Position numbers and translations under genes: made by a program. DNA of 64,000 bases from Mesorhizobium sp. YM1C-6-2 (lineage in GTDB: Bacteria; Pseudomonadota; Alphaproteobacteria; Rhizobiales; Rhizobiaceae): the NCBI RefSeq assembly GCF_003666685.1, contig NZ_RCIZ01000008.1:158889-222888 (forward strand). The letters are read 5' to 3'. Below, piece after piece: positions 39,733 through 49,776 of the stretch. Below the pieces are notes generated by a model that did no database searches, was not told the DNA's origin, and saw only the letters and a list, made by a program, of their open reading frames with translations. Numbering within the stretch: the stretch's first letter is position 1; each line of letters starts with the position of its first letter.

Positions 39733-41604
39733 ATGTCTGAAACCTACGATGTCGTGGTGGTCGGCGGCGGCCATGCCGGCTGCGAGGCGGCAAGCGCAGC
39801 GGCCCGATCTGGGGCGCGTACTGCGCTCGTTACACTCCGCGCCGACAAAATCGGCGTTATGTCCTGCAATCCCGCGATCGGTGGGCTCGGCAAAGGCCAC
39901 CTCGTCCGCGAGATCGACGCACTCGACGGCTTGATGGGCCGCGTCGCCGACGCCGCAGGCATTCAGTTCCGCGTTCTCAACCGCCGCAAGGGTCCGGCCG
40001 TCCGCGGCCCGCGCACCCAGGCAGACCGCAAGCTTTATGCCGCGGCCATGCAGCAGGCGATCGCTGAACAGGATCTGCTCGAAGTAATCGAGTCGGAGGT
40101 CGAGGATCTCCAGATCACGGACAACTGCGTCGCGTCCGTTGTCCTCGCCGACGGCCGCCGTCTTCCGTGCGGCGCCGTTGTCCTCACCACAGGCACCTTC
40201 CTCCGTGGTCTTATCCATATAGGCGAGAAGAAGATCGTCGCCGGTCGGATGAATGAAAAGGCGTCCATGGGCCTTTCCGCGACCATGGCCCGCGCCGGCT
40301 TCACGCTCGGGCGCCTCAAGACCGGCACGCCCCCCCGCCTCGACGGGCGCACCATAGACTGGGCCTCGCTCGAAATGCAGGCGGCCGACGAGGACCCGGT
40401 CCCCTTCTCCCTGATGACCGACCGTATCGTCAACCGACAGATCGAATGCGGCATCACCCGCACAACACCGGCCACGCATGACGTCATCAGGGAGAACCTC
40501 GGCCGCTCGGCGATGTATTCCGGTTCCATCGAAGGCATCGGTCCCCGCTACTGCCCCTCGATCGAGGACAAGATCGTCAAGTTCGGCGACCGCGACGGCC
40601 ATCAGATATTTCTCGAGCCGGAAGGCCTCGACGACCACACGGTCTATCCCAACGGGATTTCCACGTCCCTGCCCGAAGACGTTCAGCTCGATATCCTGAA
40701 GACCATCCCGGGACTCGAACGCGCTGCGATGCTCCAGCCGGGTTATGCGATCGAATACGACCATGTCGACCCGCGGGAGCTGGAATCGACGCTCGAGACG
40801 AAACGTATCGAGGGTCTGTTCCTCGCCGGGCAGATTAACGGCACAACCGGCTATGAAGAGGCCGCTGCGCAGGGAATTCTGGCCGGTTTGAATGCCGCCA
40901 GGAGTGCTGTGAACAAAAACCAGGTCGTCTTGAGCCGCACCGAGGCCTATGTCGGTGTAATGATTGACGATTTGACGGCGCGTGGAATCACCGAGCCCTA
41001 TCGTATGTTCACATCCCGGGCGGAGTTTCGTCTGTCCCTGCGTGCCGACAATGCCGACGAGCGCCTGACCCCGCTTGCGATGCAGCTGGGGATTGCTTCG
41101 CCGGAGCGTGTGAGCCGGTATGAAGGCAGGCGTGAAGCGCTTGATTCTGCTCGCTCTTTGGCGAAGAGCCTTTCCATCACGCCGAGTGAAGCGAAAAAGC
41201 GAGGCCTGGATCTGAACCAGGACGGTGTCCGCCGCTCCGCCTACGATCTACTGGCAACGAAGGATCTGACCTTAGTTTCGCTCTCTGCGCTATGGCCTGA
41301 GCTCGGCTCAATTGACGCCAAGACCGGCGAACGCCTTGAAACAGAAGCGAAATATGCCGTCTACCTCGACAGGCAGTCTGCCGATGCTGCCCAGATACGC
41401 CGGGAAGAGAAGCGCACTATACCGAACGAGATTGACTTTTCGGCTGTGCCCGGATTGTCAAATGAAATCAAGCAGAAGCTTCGGTCGCGAAAGCCGCGTT
41501 CGCTCGCCGAAGCGCAACGGATCGACGGCATGACTCCGGCCGCCATCGCGATTATTGTTTCCCACGTCCGACATGCCGAACACCTGCAGGAAGGTGCGGC
41601 TTGA
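39733..41604 (+). CDS. mnmG: tRNA uridine-5-carboxymethylaminomethyl modification enzyme MnmG (GidA)
   Basis: 623 residues. The FAD-binding [10 protein letters not shown] near the N-terminus, the [13 protein letters not shown] segment and the [16 protein letters not shown] segment are all present. It works with MnmE on tRNA wobble uridine. The 3' end overlaps the TTG start of rsmG by 4 nt (TTGA). An upstream in-frame extension to 39679 has no family support. Confidence 0.97.
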   Translation: MSETYDVVVVGGGHAGCEAASAAARSGARTALVTLRADKIGVMSCNPAIGGLGKGHLVREIDALDGLMGRVADAAGIQFRVLNRRKGPAVRGPRTQADRKLYAAAMQQAIAEQDLLEVIESEVEDLQITDNCVASVVLADGRRLPCGAVVLTTGTFLRGLIHIGEKKIVAGRMNEKASMGLSATMARAGFTLGRLKTGTPPRLDGRTIDWASLEMQAADEDPVPFSLMTDRIVNRQIECGITRTTPATHDVIRENLGRSAMYSGSIEGIGPRYCPSIEDKIVKFGDRDGHQIFLEPEGLDDHTVYPNGISTSLPEDVQLDILKTIPGLERAAMLQPGYAIEYDHVDPRELESTLETKRIEGLFLAGQINGTTGYEEAAAQGILAGLNAARSAVNKNQVVLSRTEAYVGVMIDDLTARGITEPYRMFTSRAEFRLSLRADNADERLTPLAMQLGIASPERVSRYEGRREALDSARSLAKSLSITPSEAKKRGLDLNQDGVRRSAYDLLATKDLTLVSLSALWPELGSIDAKTGERLETEAKYAVYLDRQSADAAQIRREEKRTIPNEIDFSAVPGLSNEIKQKLRSRKPRSLAEAQRIDGMTPAAIAIIVSHVRHAEHLQEGAA

Positions 41605-42242
41605 CGAAGAACGATAAGTATCAAAGGCTTATCGACGTAGCAGGTCCCGTTTCACGTGAAACATTCCAGGATCTCCAAGCCTTTGAATCCATGTTCCGGA
41701 CCTGGGCAAGCCGCATCAACCTGGCGGCGCCTTCGACCTTGGACGACATCTGGAACCGCCATATCCTGGACAGCGCACAGCTCGTGCCACTTGCCCCGGG
41801 AGCTCTCCGTTGGCTCGATCTCGGTTCCGGCGGCGGCTTTCCCGGTCTCGTGCTCGCTTTTCTGCTGAAGGAAAGGCCCGGCGGGCGGATCGATCTCGTC
41901 GAGAGCAATCGGAAAAAAGCGGGTTTCCTGCAGGCTGTCACCGGCCAGTTCTCGCTCCCTGCCCGTATTCATGCCTGCCGAATCGACGGGAAAATCAGTG
42001 GTTTGGAAGAACCAGAGGTGGTGACGGCGCGCGCTTTGGCGCCGCTGCCGCTTCTGCTGGAGCTAGCTTCTCCCTGGCTGTCGGCAGGAGCAAGAGGTTT
42101 TCTGCATAAAGGGCGGGATTACCGGCAAGAGATCCAAGAAAGCTCTCTTCAGTGGCAATATGATCTGGTAGAACACCGCAGTAGGCTCGATGCCGACAGC
42201 GTCATCCTTGAAATCACTGGTCTCAAGCGGCGCCAAAGATAG
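41601..42242 (+). CDS. rsmG: 16S rRNA (guanine527-N7)-methyltransferase RsmG (GidB)
   Basis: 213 residues from a TTG with AGGAAGG seven nt upstream. SAM-binding [16 protein letters not shown] and the [15 protein letters not shown] segment are typical of RsmG. It methylates G527 of 16S rRNA. It is coupled to mnmG. A parS site spans codons 16-21 (VSRET). Confidence 0.95.
   Translation: MTKNDKYQRLIDVAGPVSRETFQDLQAFESMFRTWASRINLAAPSTLDDIWNRHILDSAQLVPLAPGALRWLDLGSGGGFPGLVLAFLLKERPGGRIDLVESNRKKAGFLQAVTGQFSLPARIHACRIDGKISGLEEPEVVTARALAPLPLLLELASPWLSAGARGFLHKGRDYRQEIQESSLQWQYDLVEHRSRLDADSVILEITGLKRRQR
41648..41663. promoter_or_regulatory. parS site 5 (inside rsmG)
   Basis: CGTTTCACGTGAAACA, 15 of 16 matches to the consensus with a complete GTTTCACGTGAAAC palindrome. 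It is 0.6 kb before parA. Conservation inside the rsmG coding sequence is accommodated by the VSRET codons. Confidence 0.83.
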
Positions 42243-42283
42243 ATAGCCTACGCAGAAAAACCAATTGCCTACATAGGGTTACG

Positions 42284-43081
42284 ATGAAACCCGGACCACG
42301 CATCATAACACTCGCCAACCAGAAGGGCGGTGTCGGCAAGACCACCACCGCCATCAACCTCGCCACGGCGCTTGCGGCGATTGGCGAGCGCGTGCTGATC
42401 GTCGACCTGGATCCCCAGGGAAACGCCAGCACTGGCCTTGGCATCGATCGCCGCGAGCGTTCAGTATCTTCCTATGACGTGCTCACTGGCGCGCTGACGC
42501 TGGAAGAAGCCGCCATGCAGACGGCCGTGCCGGGGCTATGGATCGTGCCGTCGACCCTCGATCTTCTCGGCATCGAGATGGAGATTGCAGGTTCACCTGA
42601 CCGGGTGGTCCGGCTGCGTAACGCAGTGCACGATTCGTCCTTGCGCAACGCCCCCTTCACCTATGTCCTGGTAGACTGTCCGCCTTCGCTGAACCTGCTG
42701 ACGCTGAACTCGATGGCCGCCGCCGATTCTGTCCTCGTGCCGCTGCAATGCGAGTTCTTTGCACTCGAAGGTCTTAGCCAACTCCTTGAAACTGTTGAAC
42801 AAGTTCGGAATTCGATCAACCCGGACCTGACCATTCAGGGCATCGTGCTGACCATGTTCGACGGCCGCAACAGCTTTGCCCGCCAGGTTGTGGAAGATGT
42901 CAGGGCGCATATGGGTGACCAGGTCTACGAGACCGTGATTCCGCGCAACGTGCGAGTGTCCGAGGCTCCGTCATACGGCAAGCCCGCCATCCTCTACGAC
43001 CTCAAGTGCTCGGGCAGCCAAGCCTATCTGCAGCTTGCCTCCGAAGTCATTCGCCGCGAGCGCCGCCTCCGCGCGGCGTAA
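42284..43081 (+). CDS. parA: Chromosome-partitioning ATPase ParA
   Basis: 265 residues, a short chromosomal ParA without a DNA-binding extension. Deviant Walker A KGGVGKT is at residues 14-20, followed by LIVDLDPQGNAST and the Walker B-type VLVDCPPS. It forms the nucleoid-bound gradient that pulls ParB-parS complexes apart. Its start is 41 nt after rsmG and it leads parB by 35 nt. Confidence 0.97.
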   Translation: MKPGPRIITLANQKGGVGKTTTAINLATALAAIGERVLIVDLDPQGNASTGLGIDRRERSVSSYDVLTGALTLEEAAMQTAVPGLWIVPSTLDLLGIEMEIAGSPDRVVRLRNAVHDSSLRNAPFTYVLVDCPPSLNLLTLNSMAAADSVLVPLQCEFFALEGLSQLLETVEQVRNSINPDLTIQGIVLTMFDGRNSFARQVVEDVRAHMGDQVYETVIPRNVRVSEAPSYGKPAILYDLKCSGSQAYLQLASEVIRRERRLRAA

Positions 43082-43116
43082 GACTCGATTCGGACTCGAA
43101 ACCAACCGGATTTACT

Positions 43117-44004
43117 ATGAACGAAGATCATTCCAAAAAAAGGCTGGGTCGCGGGCTGGCGGCTCTCATCGGAGACATGGACCGGCCGGCGGCACGTGAT
43201 GACAGGCAGCCGGCGGCTCCAGCCGCGGTTGCAGACGGCCGCGTGCCGATCGAATTCGTCTCGCCCAACCCGAAGAACCCACGCCGCAATTTTTCAGAAG
43301 CCGATCTGGTCGATCTGGCGCAGTCGATCCGCGAACATGGCATCGTCCAGCCGGTGCTGGTCCGTCGCAGGCCCGAGGGCAAATACGAGATCATCGCAGG
43401 CGAACGGCGCTGGCGCGCGGCGCAGCGGGCCGGACTGACCGAAATCCCGGTGCTGGTGCGCGACGTCGACGATCGCACGGCGCTCGAACTGGCCATCATC
43501 GAAAACGTTCAGCGCGCCGACCTCAACCCCGTCGAGGAGGCGTTTGGCTACCAGCAGTTGATTGACGAGCACAATTACACCCAGGCGGATCTCGGGAACG
43601 TCATCGGCAAGAGCCGGAGCCATGTTGCCAATACGCTCCGCCTGCTGAAGCTGCCCGACGTGATCCACGATCTTCTGGTCGACGGCACACTGTCGGCCGG
43701 CCATGCCCGCACGCTGGTGAACGCAGCCGATCCCGCCGCCCTCGCCAAGCGTATCGTCGAAGGCGGGCTTTCAGTCCGCCAGGCAGAGGCGCTGGCCCAG
43801 CAGCCGCAGTCGGATACCCAGAAGACTCGCAAACCCTCATCGATCACTGAGAAAGACGCCGATACGCTCGCTCTCGAAAAGCTCCTGTCGAACGTGACCG
43901 GCCTCAACGTCGCAATCTCGCATAAGGACAAAGGCGGCGAACTCAAGATCGCCTATAGAACCCTGGAACAACTCGACGATTTGTGCAGACGCCTACAACA
44001 GTAA
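43117..44004 (+). CDS. parB: Chromosome-partitioning CTPase/DNA-binding protein ParB
   Basis: 295 residues. An N-terminal basic stretch (KKRLGRGLAAL, the ParA-stimulating region) is followed by the CTP-binding IAGERRWRAAQ, the ENVQRADLNPVEEA segment, a helix-turn-helix including IGKSRSHVANTLRLLKLP, and a C-terminal dimerisation domain. It loads at the parS sites found around this locus. The start at 43117 excludes an upstream frame that overlaps parA. Confidence 0.97.
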   Translation: MNEDHSKKRLGRGLAALIGDMDRPAARDDRQPAAPAAVADGRVPIEFVSPNPKNPRRNFSEADLVDLAQSIREHGIVQPVLVRRRPEGKYEIIAGERRWRAAQRAGLTEIPVLVRDVDDRTALELAIIENVQRADLNPVEEAFGYQQLIDEHNYTQADLGNVIGKSRSHVANTLRLLKLPDVIHDLLVDGTLSAGHARTLVNAADPAALAKRIVEGGLSVRQAEALAQQPQSDTQKTRKPSSITEKDADTLALEKLLSNVTGLNVAISHKDKGGELKIAYRTLEQLDDLCRRLQQ

Positions 44005-44042
44005 TAATTACAATGACTTACCAAACATTAGCCGGCTGTTGA

Positions 44043-45083
44043 TCAACGTCTTGCAGATAAACGACGGGCTTCGATAGCGATACCCAATAACGCCTGTCTG
44101 GCGATCTCCACCGCGAGTTCCGGCCGGCGGCGCGTGGCGAGCACCGCTGCCTGCAAACGCGCCAAGCCACGTTGCAGCGCTTCCGAAGGCCATCTCTCCA
44201 GAAGGCGCTCCACGAGCTTGCGCCGTGCGAAGAAGACGGGCGGCCGAGCCGCGGCCACCACGGCTGCCGCGTTGCGGCCCGTCATGCCGGCGCTGAGCAG
44301 TTGAAGCGATTGCATCTGCCGGATCGCCGCTGCGAGCACCAGATAGGCCTGGCTGCCGCCAAGCGACTGCCGGGTGAAAACCTGGTCGAAATCGTCGACC
44401 TTGCCGTCGAGCATGGCATCGACCGCGTCGTCGACCGAGATTCCGGAGACATCACCGCTCATAGCGAGCACATCGTCCACTCCGATCTCGTGCTTGCCAT
44501 GTGCGTAAAGCGCCAGCTTGGCGATCTCCCCGCGCGTGGCCAGCCGATCGCCGCCGAGATTGCGTCTGAGCGTGCTCCTCGCCTCCATCGCAATTCCCAT
44601 GCCGGTTTTTCCGAGTTCGTCGTCGATCACCGAGTCGATGTCGCGATCCTCGTCGCCGTAGCAGGGCAGGGCCATTCCGATGGCACTGGTCTCCACGGCC
44701 GAACGCAGCGCCGCGCCTTTCTTCAGGTCCCCCGCCTCGATGAGGATCACGGCGTCGCGCGGCGGTTCGGCCGACAGCGCCTTCACATCGTCGGCCAGCG
44801 ATTTCTGTGCGCCGGCATTGCGTACCCATAGCAGCCGCCGCGCGGAGAACATCGGCACCGTCCGCGCCTCGTCGAGCAGGCGTCCCTGGTCGCGCTCCGC
44901 CTCGCCGGCGTCGAGTTTCACGACCGAGAAGGGGTCGTCGAGCGGCAAGCCTGTCTTTTCCGCGAAGGCCTTGGCGCGCTCGGACACCAGTCCGCGATCC
45001 GGCCCATAGATCAGCACGATCGTGACGTTTTCGGGCGGCCGCCTCAGCCAGGCTTCGACCTCATGTGCTTTCTTCTGCGCCAT
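44043..45083 (-). CDS. holA: DNA polymerase III delta subunit (clamp loader)
   Basis: 346 residues from the ATG at 45083. The N-terminal segment ENVTIVLIYGPDRGLVSERAK is split across the nucleotide-binding-like domain, and the rest follows the helical delta-subunit layout. It opens the sliding clamp within the DnaX complex. It converges on parB with 38 nt between stops, which marks the end of the origin-proximal plus-strand run. The longer reading frame upstream lacks similarity. Confidence 0.93.
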   Translation of the reverse strand: MAQKKAHEVEAWLRRPPENVTIVLIYGPDRGLVSERAKAFAEKTGLPLDDPFSVVKLDAGEAERDQGRLLDEARTVPMFSARRLLWVRNAGAQKSLADDVKALSAEPPRDAVILIEAGDLKKGAALRSAVETSAIGMALPCYGDEDRDIDSVIDDELGKTGMGIAMEARSTLRRNLGGDRLATRGEIAKLALYAHGKHEIGVDDVLAMSGDVSGISVDDAVDAMLDGKVDDFDQVFTRQSLGGSQAYLVLAAAIRQMQSLQLLSAGMTGRNAAAVVAAARPPVFFARRKLVERLLERWPSEALQRGLARLQAAVLATRRRPELAVEIARQALLGIAIEARRLSARR

Positions 45084-45277
45084 GGCGGTTGGATAGCATG
45101 CATGAGGCAATGCGCGAACGTTTTTGCGTGTGGCTCCACTGCTTGCGCCAGTTCGCCAATTGGAAAGGGCCAGAGCGTCCCGATCGAGCGTCGAAGCAGC
45201 CTCGCCTCTTGACCGCGGGGCGAATGACGGAGTCAATCGCCAGCGGTCGCCGGGGAGCCGGCGGACGGAACGACCAA

Positions 45278-46918
45278 ATGCAGATGCAGCAGCCCGCCAA
45301 CGAATTTCCCGATTTCGGTCTGACGGCCGAAGAACGGCGCTTTGCCGTGCGCGGGCACTACTACGAGTTCCCGGGGATGGATGGGGAGCGTGGGGAGATC
45401 TGGTGCTACACGGATCGCTTTTCCTACATGCAAGGAGAGATCGCCCGGCTTCATGTCAGCGCGACGGCCAAGAACTTCGCCATCCGCATTGTCCGCGACG
45501 GTGCGCACGAGGCCCAGGTTTTCGAGAAGCATGGGATCGCCTGCGGCTGGCAGGACACGCCGGATCAGTGCTCGGTCGAAGGCTGCGGCTGGGAGTCCGC
45601 CTTCGAGATTGTGATCGGCGAAGACTGGCCGTCCGGCGCCTATCGCGTGACGCTTGTCGCCGAGGGCCGCGACGGATCGGAGATCACCTGCCGCCATCTC
45701 TTCATCGTACACCCCAAGCCCGGGCAAAAGGCCGGCCGCGTGCTGCAGGTGGCGGCGACAGGCACCTGGACCGCCTACAACACATGGGGTGGGTCCAACG
45801 CCTATGAGGGGATCACCGGCCACGGCCGAAACCAGTATGCGCGCATGGTATCCACCCAGCGCCCCTGGTGCCGCGGTTTCGTCACGCTGCCGCCCGAGGC
45901 GCCGCGCGTGCCGCTCGAAATCTCCATGCCGCCGAAGACGGTGCCGCGCTATCCGCATATGGAATGGGCGCTGGCGACAGGCCATTCCAAGAAATACGCC
46001 TCGGCGGGCTGGGCGAGCTATGACAGCCATTTCTTCCGCTGGGCCGAACGCGCCGGTTTTGCCGTTGACCTCGCCAGCCAGCACGAGCTGCATTTCTCGC
46101 CGGAGATCCTTGCCGGCTATGACTGCGTCGTCTTTGTCGGCCACGACGAATACTGGACCTGGGAGATGCGCGACGCCGTCGACGACTATGTCGAGCGGGG
46201 CGGCCATGCGGCGCGCTTCGCCGGAAACTTCATGTGGCAGACCCGGTTTGAGGACGAGGGCCGGCGGCAGATCTGCTACAAATATCGCGCGCGCGCCGAG
46301 GACCCGATCTACCAGGCGGAAGACGTCACGCGCGCGACCAATTCCTGGGATGCTCCCGAGATCGGGCGGCCGGGCTCGAAGACCTTTGGCCTGAATTCTT
46401 CCAATGGCGTCTATGCAGGATGGGGCGGCTGCACGCCGCGCGGCGTGCGTGGCTTCCCCGTCTACCGGCCGGAGCACTGGGCGTTTGCAGACACCGGACT
46501 TTTCTACGGTGATCTGCTTGGCGCCGACAGCCACGTCTACGGCTATGAGGTCGACGGCCTCGACTATGAGATCCGCAACGGCCGGCCGTATCCGACCGCA
46601 ACCAGTGGAGCGCCCGAGGGACTCGAGATCCTGGCGATGGGCATGGCGAGCCAGGTCGAGGAGGCTGACTTCCTGTCGATCGAGGACCAGTTCTTCGGCG
46701 ACGAGGACGGCCGTTTCATTGCGGATATGCTCTATGGCGACGCCAGTGACGAGAACCTGGAAAAGGTCCGCTATTCGAATGGCATGATCGTCAATTTCCG
46801 GCGCGGCAAGGGCGAGGTGTTTCACGCCGGAAGCTGCGAGTGGGTGGCGGGACTGCTACGCCGCGACGCGATGGTGGAACGCGTCACCGCCAATGTTCTG
46901 GACCGTTATCTCGCTTAG
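45278..46918 (+). CDS. N,N-dimethylformamidase beta-subunit-like protein
   Basis: 546 residues from the ATG at 45278; an ATG at 45224 is an alternative. The N-terminal half resembles a beta-sandwich domain (EIWCYTDRFSYMQGEIARLHVSA in separate parts), and the C-terminal part has GHDEYWTWEMRDAVDDYV and FAGNFMWQTRF, typical of the large-subunit C-terminal domain of N,N-dimethylformamidase. The small alpha subunit gene is not seen. It is the first gene of a six-gene plus-strand string. A role in hydrolysing a substituted amide is an inference. Confidence 0.8.
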   Translation: MQMQQPANEFPDFGLTAEERRFAVRGHYYEFPGMDGERGEIWCYTDRFSYMQGEIARLHVSATAKNFAIRIVRDGAHEAQVFEKHGIACGWQDTPDQCSVEGCGWESAFEIVIGEDWPSGAYRVTLVAEGRDGSEITCRHLFIVHPKPGQKAGRVLQVAATGTWTAYNTWGGSNAYEGITGHGRNQYARMVSTQRPWCRGFVTLPPEAPRVPLEISMPPKTVPRYPHMEWALATGHSKKYASAGWASYDSHFFRWAERAGFAVDLASQHELHFSPEILAGYDCVVFVGHDEYWTWEMRDAVDDYVERGGHAARFAGNFMWQTRFEDEGRRQICYKYRARAEDPIYQAEDVTRATNSWDAPEIGRPGSKTFGLNSSNGVYAGWGGCTPRGVRGFPVYRPEHWAFADTGLFYGDLLGADSHVYGYEVDGLDYEIRNGRPYPTATSGAPEGLEILAMGMASQVEEADFLSIEDQFFGDEDGRFIADMLYGDASDENLEKVRYSNGMIVNFRRGKGEVFHAGSCEWVAGLLRRDAMVERVTANVLDRYLA

Positions 46919-46930
46919 GTCCGGCAAGGA

Positions 46931-48316
46931 ATGGCCGATGAGGATTTCATGAAGGCAGACGCAGAGTCGGGGGCAAAGCCCCGCCCGAATCTCTTCCATT
47001 TCACGCGGCTGCCGCGTCCGGTCGTCGACCGCGCCGGCGGCATCTATCTGTGGGACAAGACCGGCCGACGTTACATCGACGGGTCGAGCGGTGCGGTCAA
47101 CGTCAATATCGGCCATGGCAATCGCTCGGTCATCGACGCGATGAAGCGGCAGATGGACCGAGTGTCCTTCGCCTACACTATCCATTTCGAAAACGAGCCG
47201 GCTAACGATCTTGCTCGCGAGATCGCTGTGCGCCTGCCAAGCGGGTTCGAGCGGGTCTACTTCGTCTCGGGAGGCTCCGAGGCCGTCGAGGCGGCGATCA
47301 AGCTGGCGCGGCAATGGGCGGTGGCCACGGGCCAGGACAAACGATGGAAGGTGATCGGCCGGATGCCGTCCTATCACGGCATCACGCTCGGCGCGTTGGA
47401 GCCGACCGGCGATGATGTGCTGACGAAAACCTTCGCGCCGATGAGCCGGCCGATGCCGCTGATCCCTGCGCCGACTGTCCATCGCGACCGCGACAACCTC
47501 TCGCTGGAGGAACGCGGACTGCGTTACGCCGACATGCTGGAGGCAAAGATCCTGGAAGAGGGTGCCGATAGCGTGCTTGCCTTCATCATGGAGCCGATCG
47601 GTGGAGCGGCGACGGCGGCGCTGGTGCCGCCCGACAGCTATTTTCCACGCATCCGGGAGATCTGCGACCGGCATGGCATCCTGCTCATCCATGACGAGGT
47701 GATGACCGGCGTCGGCCGCACCGGAAAGTTCCTCGGCGGTAACCACTGGAACTGTCGGCCCGACATTGTCGTGCTGTCGAAGGGCCTCTCGTCGGGCTAT
47801 GCTCCACTCGGCGCCATCGCAGCACCCGAGCGGATCGTGGGCCCTGTCATCGGGATGGGAGGTTTCCTGCACGGCCACACCTATGGCGGCAACCCGGTCG
47901 CCTGTGCGGCGGGACTCGCCGTACTCCAGGAGGTCGACCGGCTTCATCTGATCGACAACGCCGCGGCGATGGGTGAGGTGCTGAAGGGCGAGTTGGAAAA
48001 CCTCTCCCGGCGTTTTCCCTTTGTCGGCGACGTGCGCGGAAAAGGCCTGCTGCTCGGCGCGGATATCTATGCCGATCCGGAGGCGAAGAAGCCGCTGCCG
48101 CGCGAGGCGAACGCCAATGTCCGGCTGATCGACCTTGCCTTCGAGCGCGGGCTCATCGTTTATTCTCGGCGGGTCCGCGGCGGTCCGGAGAGCGACAACT
48201 TCATGGTCTGCCCGCCGCTGATCGTGACGCGCGCGGAGATAGGCGAGATCATGGCGATCCTGTCCGATACGCTGGAGGCGCTGGCCAGCGAACTCAAGCT
48301 ACCCGTCAACGGCTGA
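46931..48316 (+). CDS. Class III pyridoxal-phosphate aminotransferase
   Basis: 461 residues. PLP-binding Lys284 is in VVLSKGLSSGYAPLGA, with FVSGGSEAVEAAIKLARQW and LLIHDEVMTGVGRTG upstream. The class acts mostly on omega- or beta-amino groups with pyruvate or 2-oxoglutarate. An ATG at 46949 with GAGGA just upstream may be the true start, since the first ATG has AAGGA too close. It lies 12 nt after the dimethylformamidase-like gene and 10 nt before the BKACE gene. A beta-amino acid donor would suit the next enzyme. Confidence 0.93.
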   Translation: MADEDFMKADAESGAKPRPNLFHFTRLPRPVVDRAGGIYLWDKTGRRYIDGSSGAVNVNIGHGNRSVIDAMKRQMDRVSFAYTIHFENEPANDLAREIAVRLPSGFERVYFVSGGSEAVEAAIKLARQWAVATGQDKRWKVIGRMPSYHGITLGALEPTGDDVLTKTFAPMSRPMPLIPAPTVHRDRDNLSLEERGLRYADMLEAKILEEGADSVLAFIMEPIGGAATAALVPPDSYFPRIREICDRHGILLIHDEVMTGVGRTGKFLGGNHWNCRPDIVVLSKGLSSGYAPLGAIAAPERIVGPVIGMGGFLHGHTYGGNPVACAAGLAVLQEVDRLHLIDNAAAMGEVLKGELENLSRRFPFVGDVRGKGLLLGADIYADPEAKKPLPREANANVRLIDLAFERGLIVYSRRVRGGPESDNFMVCPPLIVTRAEIGEIMAILSDTLEALASELKLPVNG

Positions 48317-48326
48317 GGGCGGAAAC

Positions 48327-49256
48327 ATGGCGCGGAAGAAAGTTGTCATCACCTGCGCCGTCACCGGGTCTGTACATACGCCGACGATGAGCCCCTATCT
48401 GCCGGTGACGCCCGACCGGATCGCGGCCGAAGCGATCGCAGCGGCGGAAGCCGGCGCCTCGATCCTGCATCTCCATGCGCGCGATCCCGAGAACGGGCGT
48501 CCCACCGCCGACCCTGACGTCTTCATGCAGTTCCTGCCGCGCATCAAGCAGGCCACCGATGCGGTGATCAACATCACCACAGGCGGCTCTTCGCTGATGA
48601 CGCTCGACCAGCGGCTGGCCGCGCCGTTGCGGGCCGAACCGGAGATGTGCTCGCTCAACATGGGCTCGATGAATTTTGCACTGTTCCCGATGCTCGACAG
48701 GCCGAGGGAATGGCAGCATGCGTGGGAACCTGAACTGCTTGAGGCGACGCGCGACACGATCTTCAAGAACACCTTCGCCGACATGGAGACGGTGCTCGAC
48801 AAGCTCGGGCGTGGCTGCGGCACTCGCTTCGAGTTCGAGTGCTACGACGTCGGCCATCTCTATTCGCTGGCGCATTTTCGGGACCGAGGCCTCGTTGCGG
48901 GGCCACTTTTCATCCAGTTCGTGTTCGGCATTCTGGGCGGGATCGGCGCCGATCCCGAAAACCTCACCCATATGAAACGCATCGCCGACAAGCTCTTCGG
49001 CCAGGACTACGAATTCTCGGTGCTTGCGGCCGGCCGCCACCAGCTGCCGATGCTGTCGATCGCCGCCGCAATGGGCGGCAATGTCCGGGTTGGCCTGGAG
49101 GACTCGCTCTATGACGGGCGCGCGCTGGCGAAATCGAACGCCGATCAGGTGCGCCGCATCCGTTCTATCCTCGACGGCCTGTCGCTGGAGGTCGCGACGC
49201 CTGCGGAAGCACGCGAGATGCTCGCGCTCAAGGGCGGCGACAGGGTGGCGTTCTGA
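48327..49256 (+). CDS. Beta-keto acid cleavage enzyme (BKACE, DUF849)
   Basis: 309 residues, TIM barrel. The zinc-binding pair His48 and His50 is in ILHLHARDPENGRPT. NITTGGSS and the MCSLNMGSMNF strand follow the family pattern. BKACEs condense a beta-keto acid with acetyl-CoA and release acetoacetate plus a new acyl-CoA. Known members act on 3-keto-5-aminohexanoate and dehydrocarnitine. The aminotransferase just upstream could produce the beta-keto acid. The substrate is not known. Confidence 0.93.
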   Translation: MARKKVVITCAVTGSVHTPTMSPYLPVTPDRIAAEAIAAAEAGASILHLHARDPENGRPTADPDVFMQFLPRIKQATDAVINITTGGSSLMTLDQRLAAPLRAEPEMCSLNMGSMNFALFPMLDRPREWQHAWEPELLEATRDTIFKNTFADMETVLDKLGRGCGTRFEFECYDVGHLYSLAHFRDRGLVAGPLFIQFVFGILGGIGADPENLTHMKRIADKLFGQDYEFSVLAAGRHQLPMLSIAAAMGGNVRVGLEDSLYDGRALAKSNADQVRRIRSILDGLSLEVATPAEAREMLALKGGDRVAF

Positions 49257-49272
49257 GGTGACGCGGCAAGCC

Positions 49273-49767
49273 ATGAGCGAGATATCGATCCGCTTCGCAA
49301 CCGTCGAAGATGCCGAGGATATTTTTTCGGCGCTGGTCGGTATCGCGGAAACGGTCAAGGAACTGCACAAGCTGAAAAGCAGCGTCGACGATATCCGGCG
49401 TTTCGGCTTCGGCGAGACGCCGGCCTTCGAAGTGCTGATCGCCGAGATCGACGGACGCTTCGCCGGCTGCTGCCTCTACTTTCCGAGCTTCTCGACCTGG
49501 ATCGGCAGGCCTGGCGTCTATGTGCAGGATTTTTACGTTGCCGACGAATTTCGCGGCAAAGGCATCGGCGAAAGGCTGCTGCAGCGGCTGGCCTCCGTCA
49601 CGCGCAAGCGCGGCGGCTGCTACATCCGTCTTGCCGTCGACACGCAGAATTTCCGCGCCCAGGCCTTCTATGCGCGCGCGGGCATAAAGCACTCCGATAC
49701 CGAGCAGATCCACGCGGCCTACGATACGGCTTTCCATGCGCTGGCGGATGCCGATCCCGATGATTAG
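49273..49767 (+). CDS. GNAT-family N-acetyltransferase
   Basis: 164 residues. The acetyl-CoA loop region is VQDFYVADEFRGKGIGERLLQRL, here split as VADEFRGKGIGERLL, followed by RLAVDTQNFRAQAFYARAG. The layout resembles small diamine or amino-acid acetyltransferases. It lies 16 nt after the BKACE gene and 9 nt before a deacetylase gene, so acetylation and deacetylation are encoded side by side. The substrate is unknown. Confidence 0.88.
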   Translation: MSEISIRFATVEDAEDIFSALVGIAETVKELHKLKSSVDDIRRFGFGETPAFEVLIAEIDGRFAGCCLYFPSFSTWIGRPGVYVQDFYVADEFRGKGIGERLLQRLASVTRKRGGCYIRLAVDTQNFRAQAFYARAGIKHSDTEQIHAAYDTAFHALADADPDD

Positions 49768-49776
49768 AGTGGAAGC

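Noticed and set aside
39516..39740. 74-codon frame overlapping the mnmE stop
   Set aside because: It spans the mnmE-mnmG gap with two parS sites, and its translation has no family pattern. The overlapping ATGA is likely chance.
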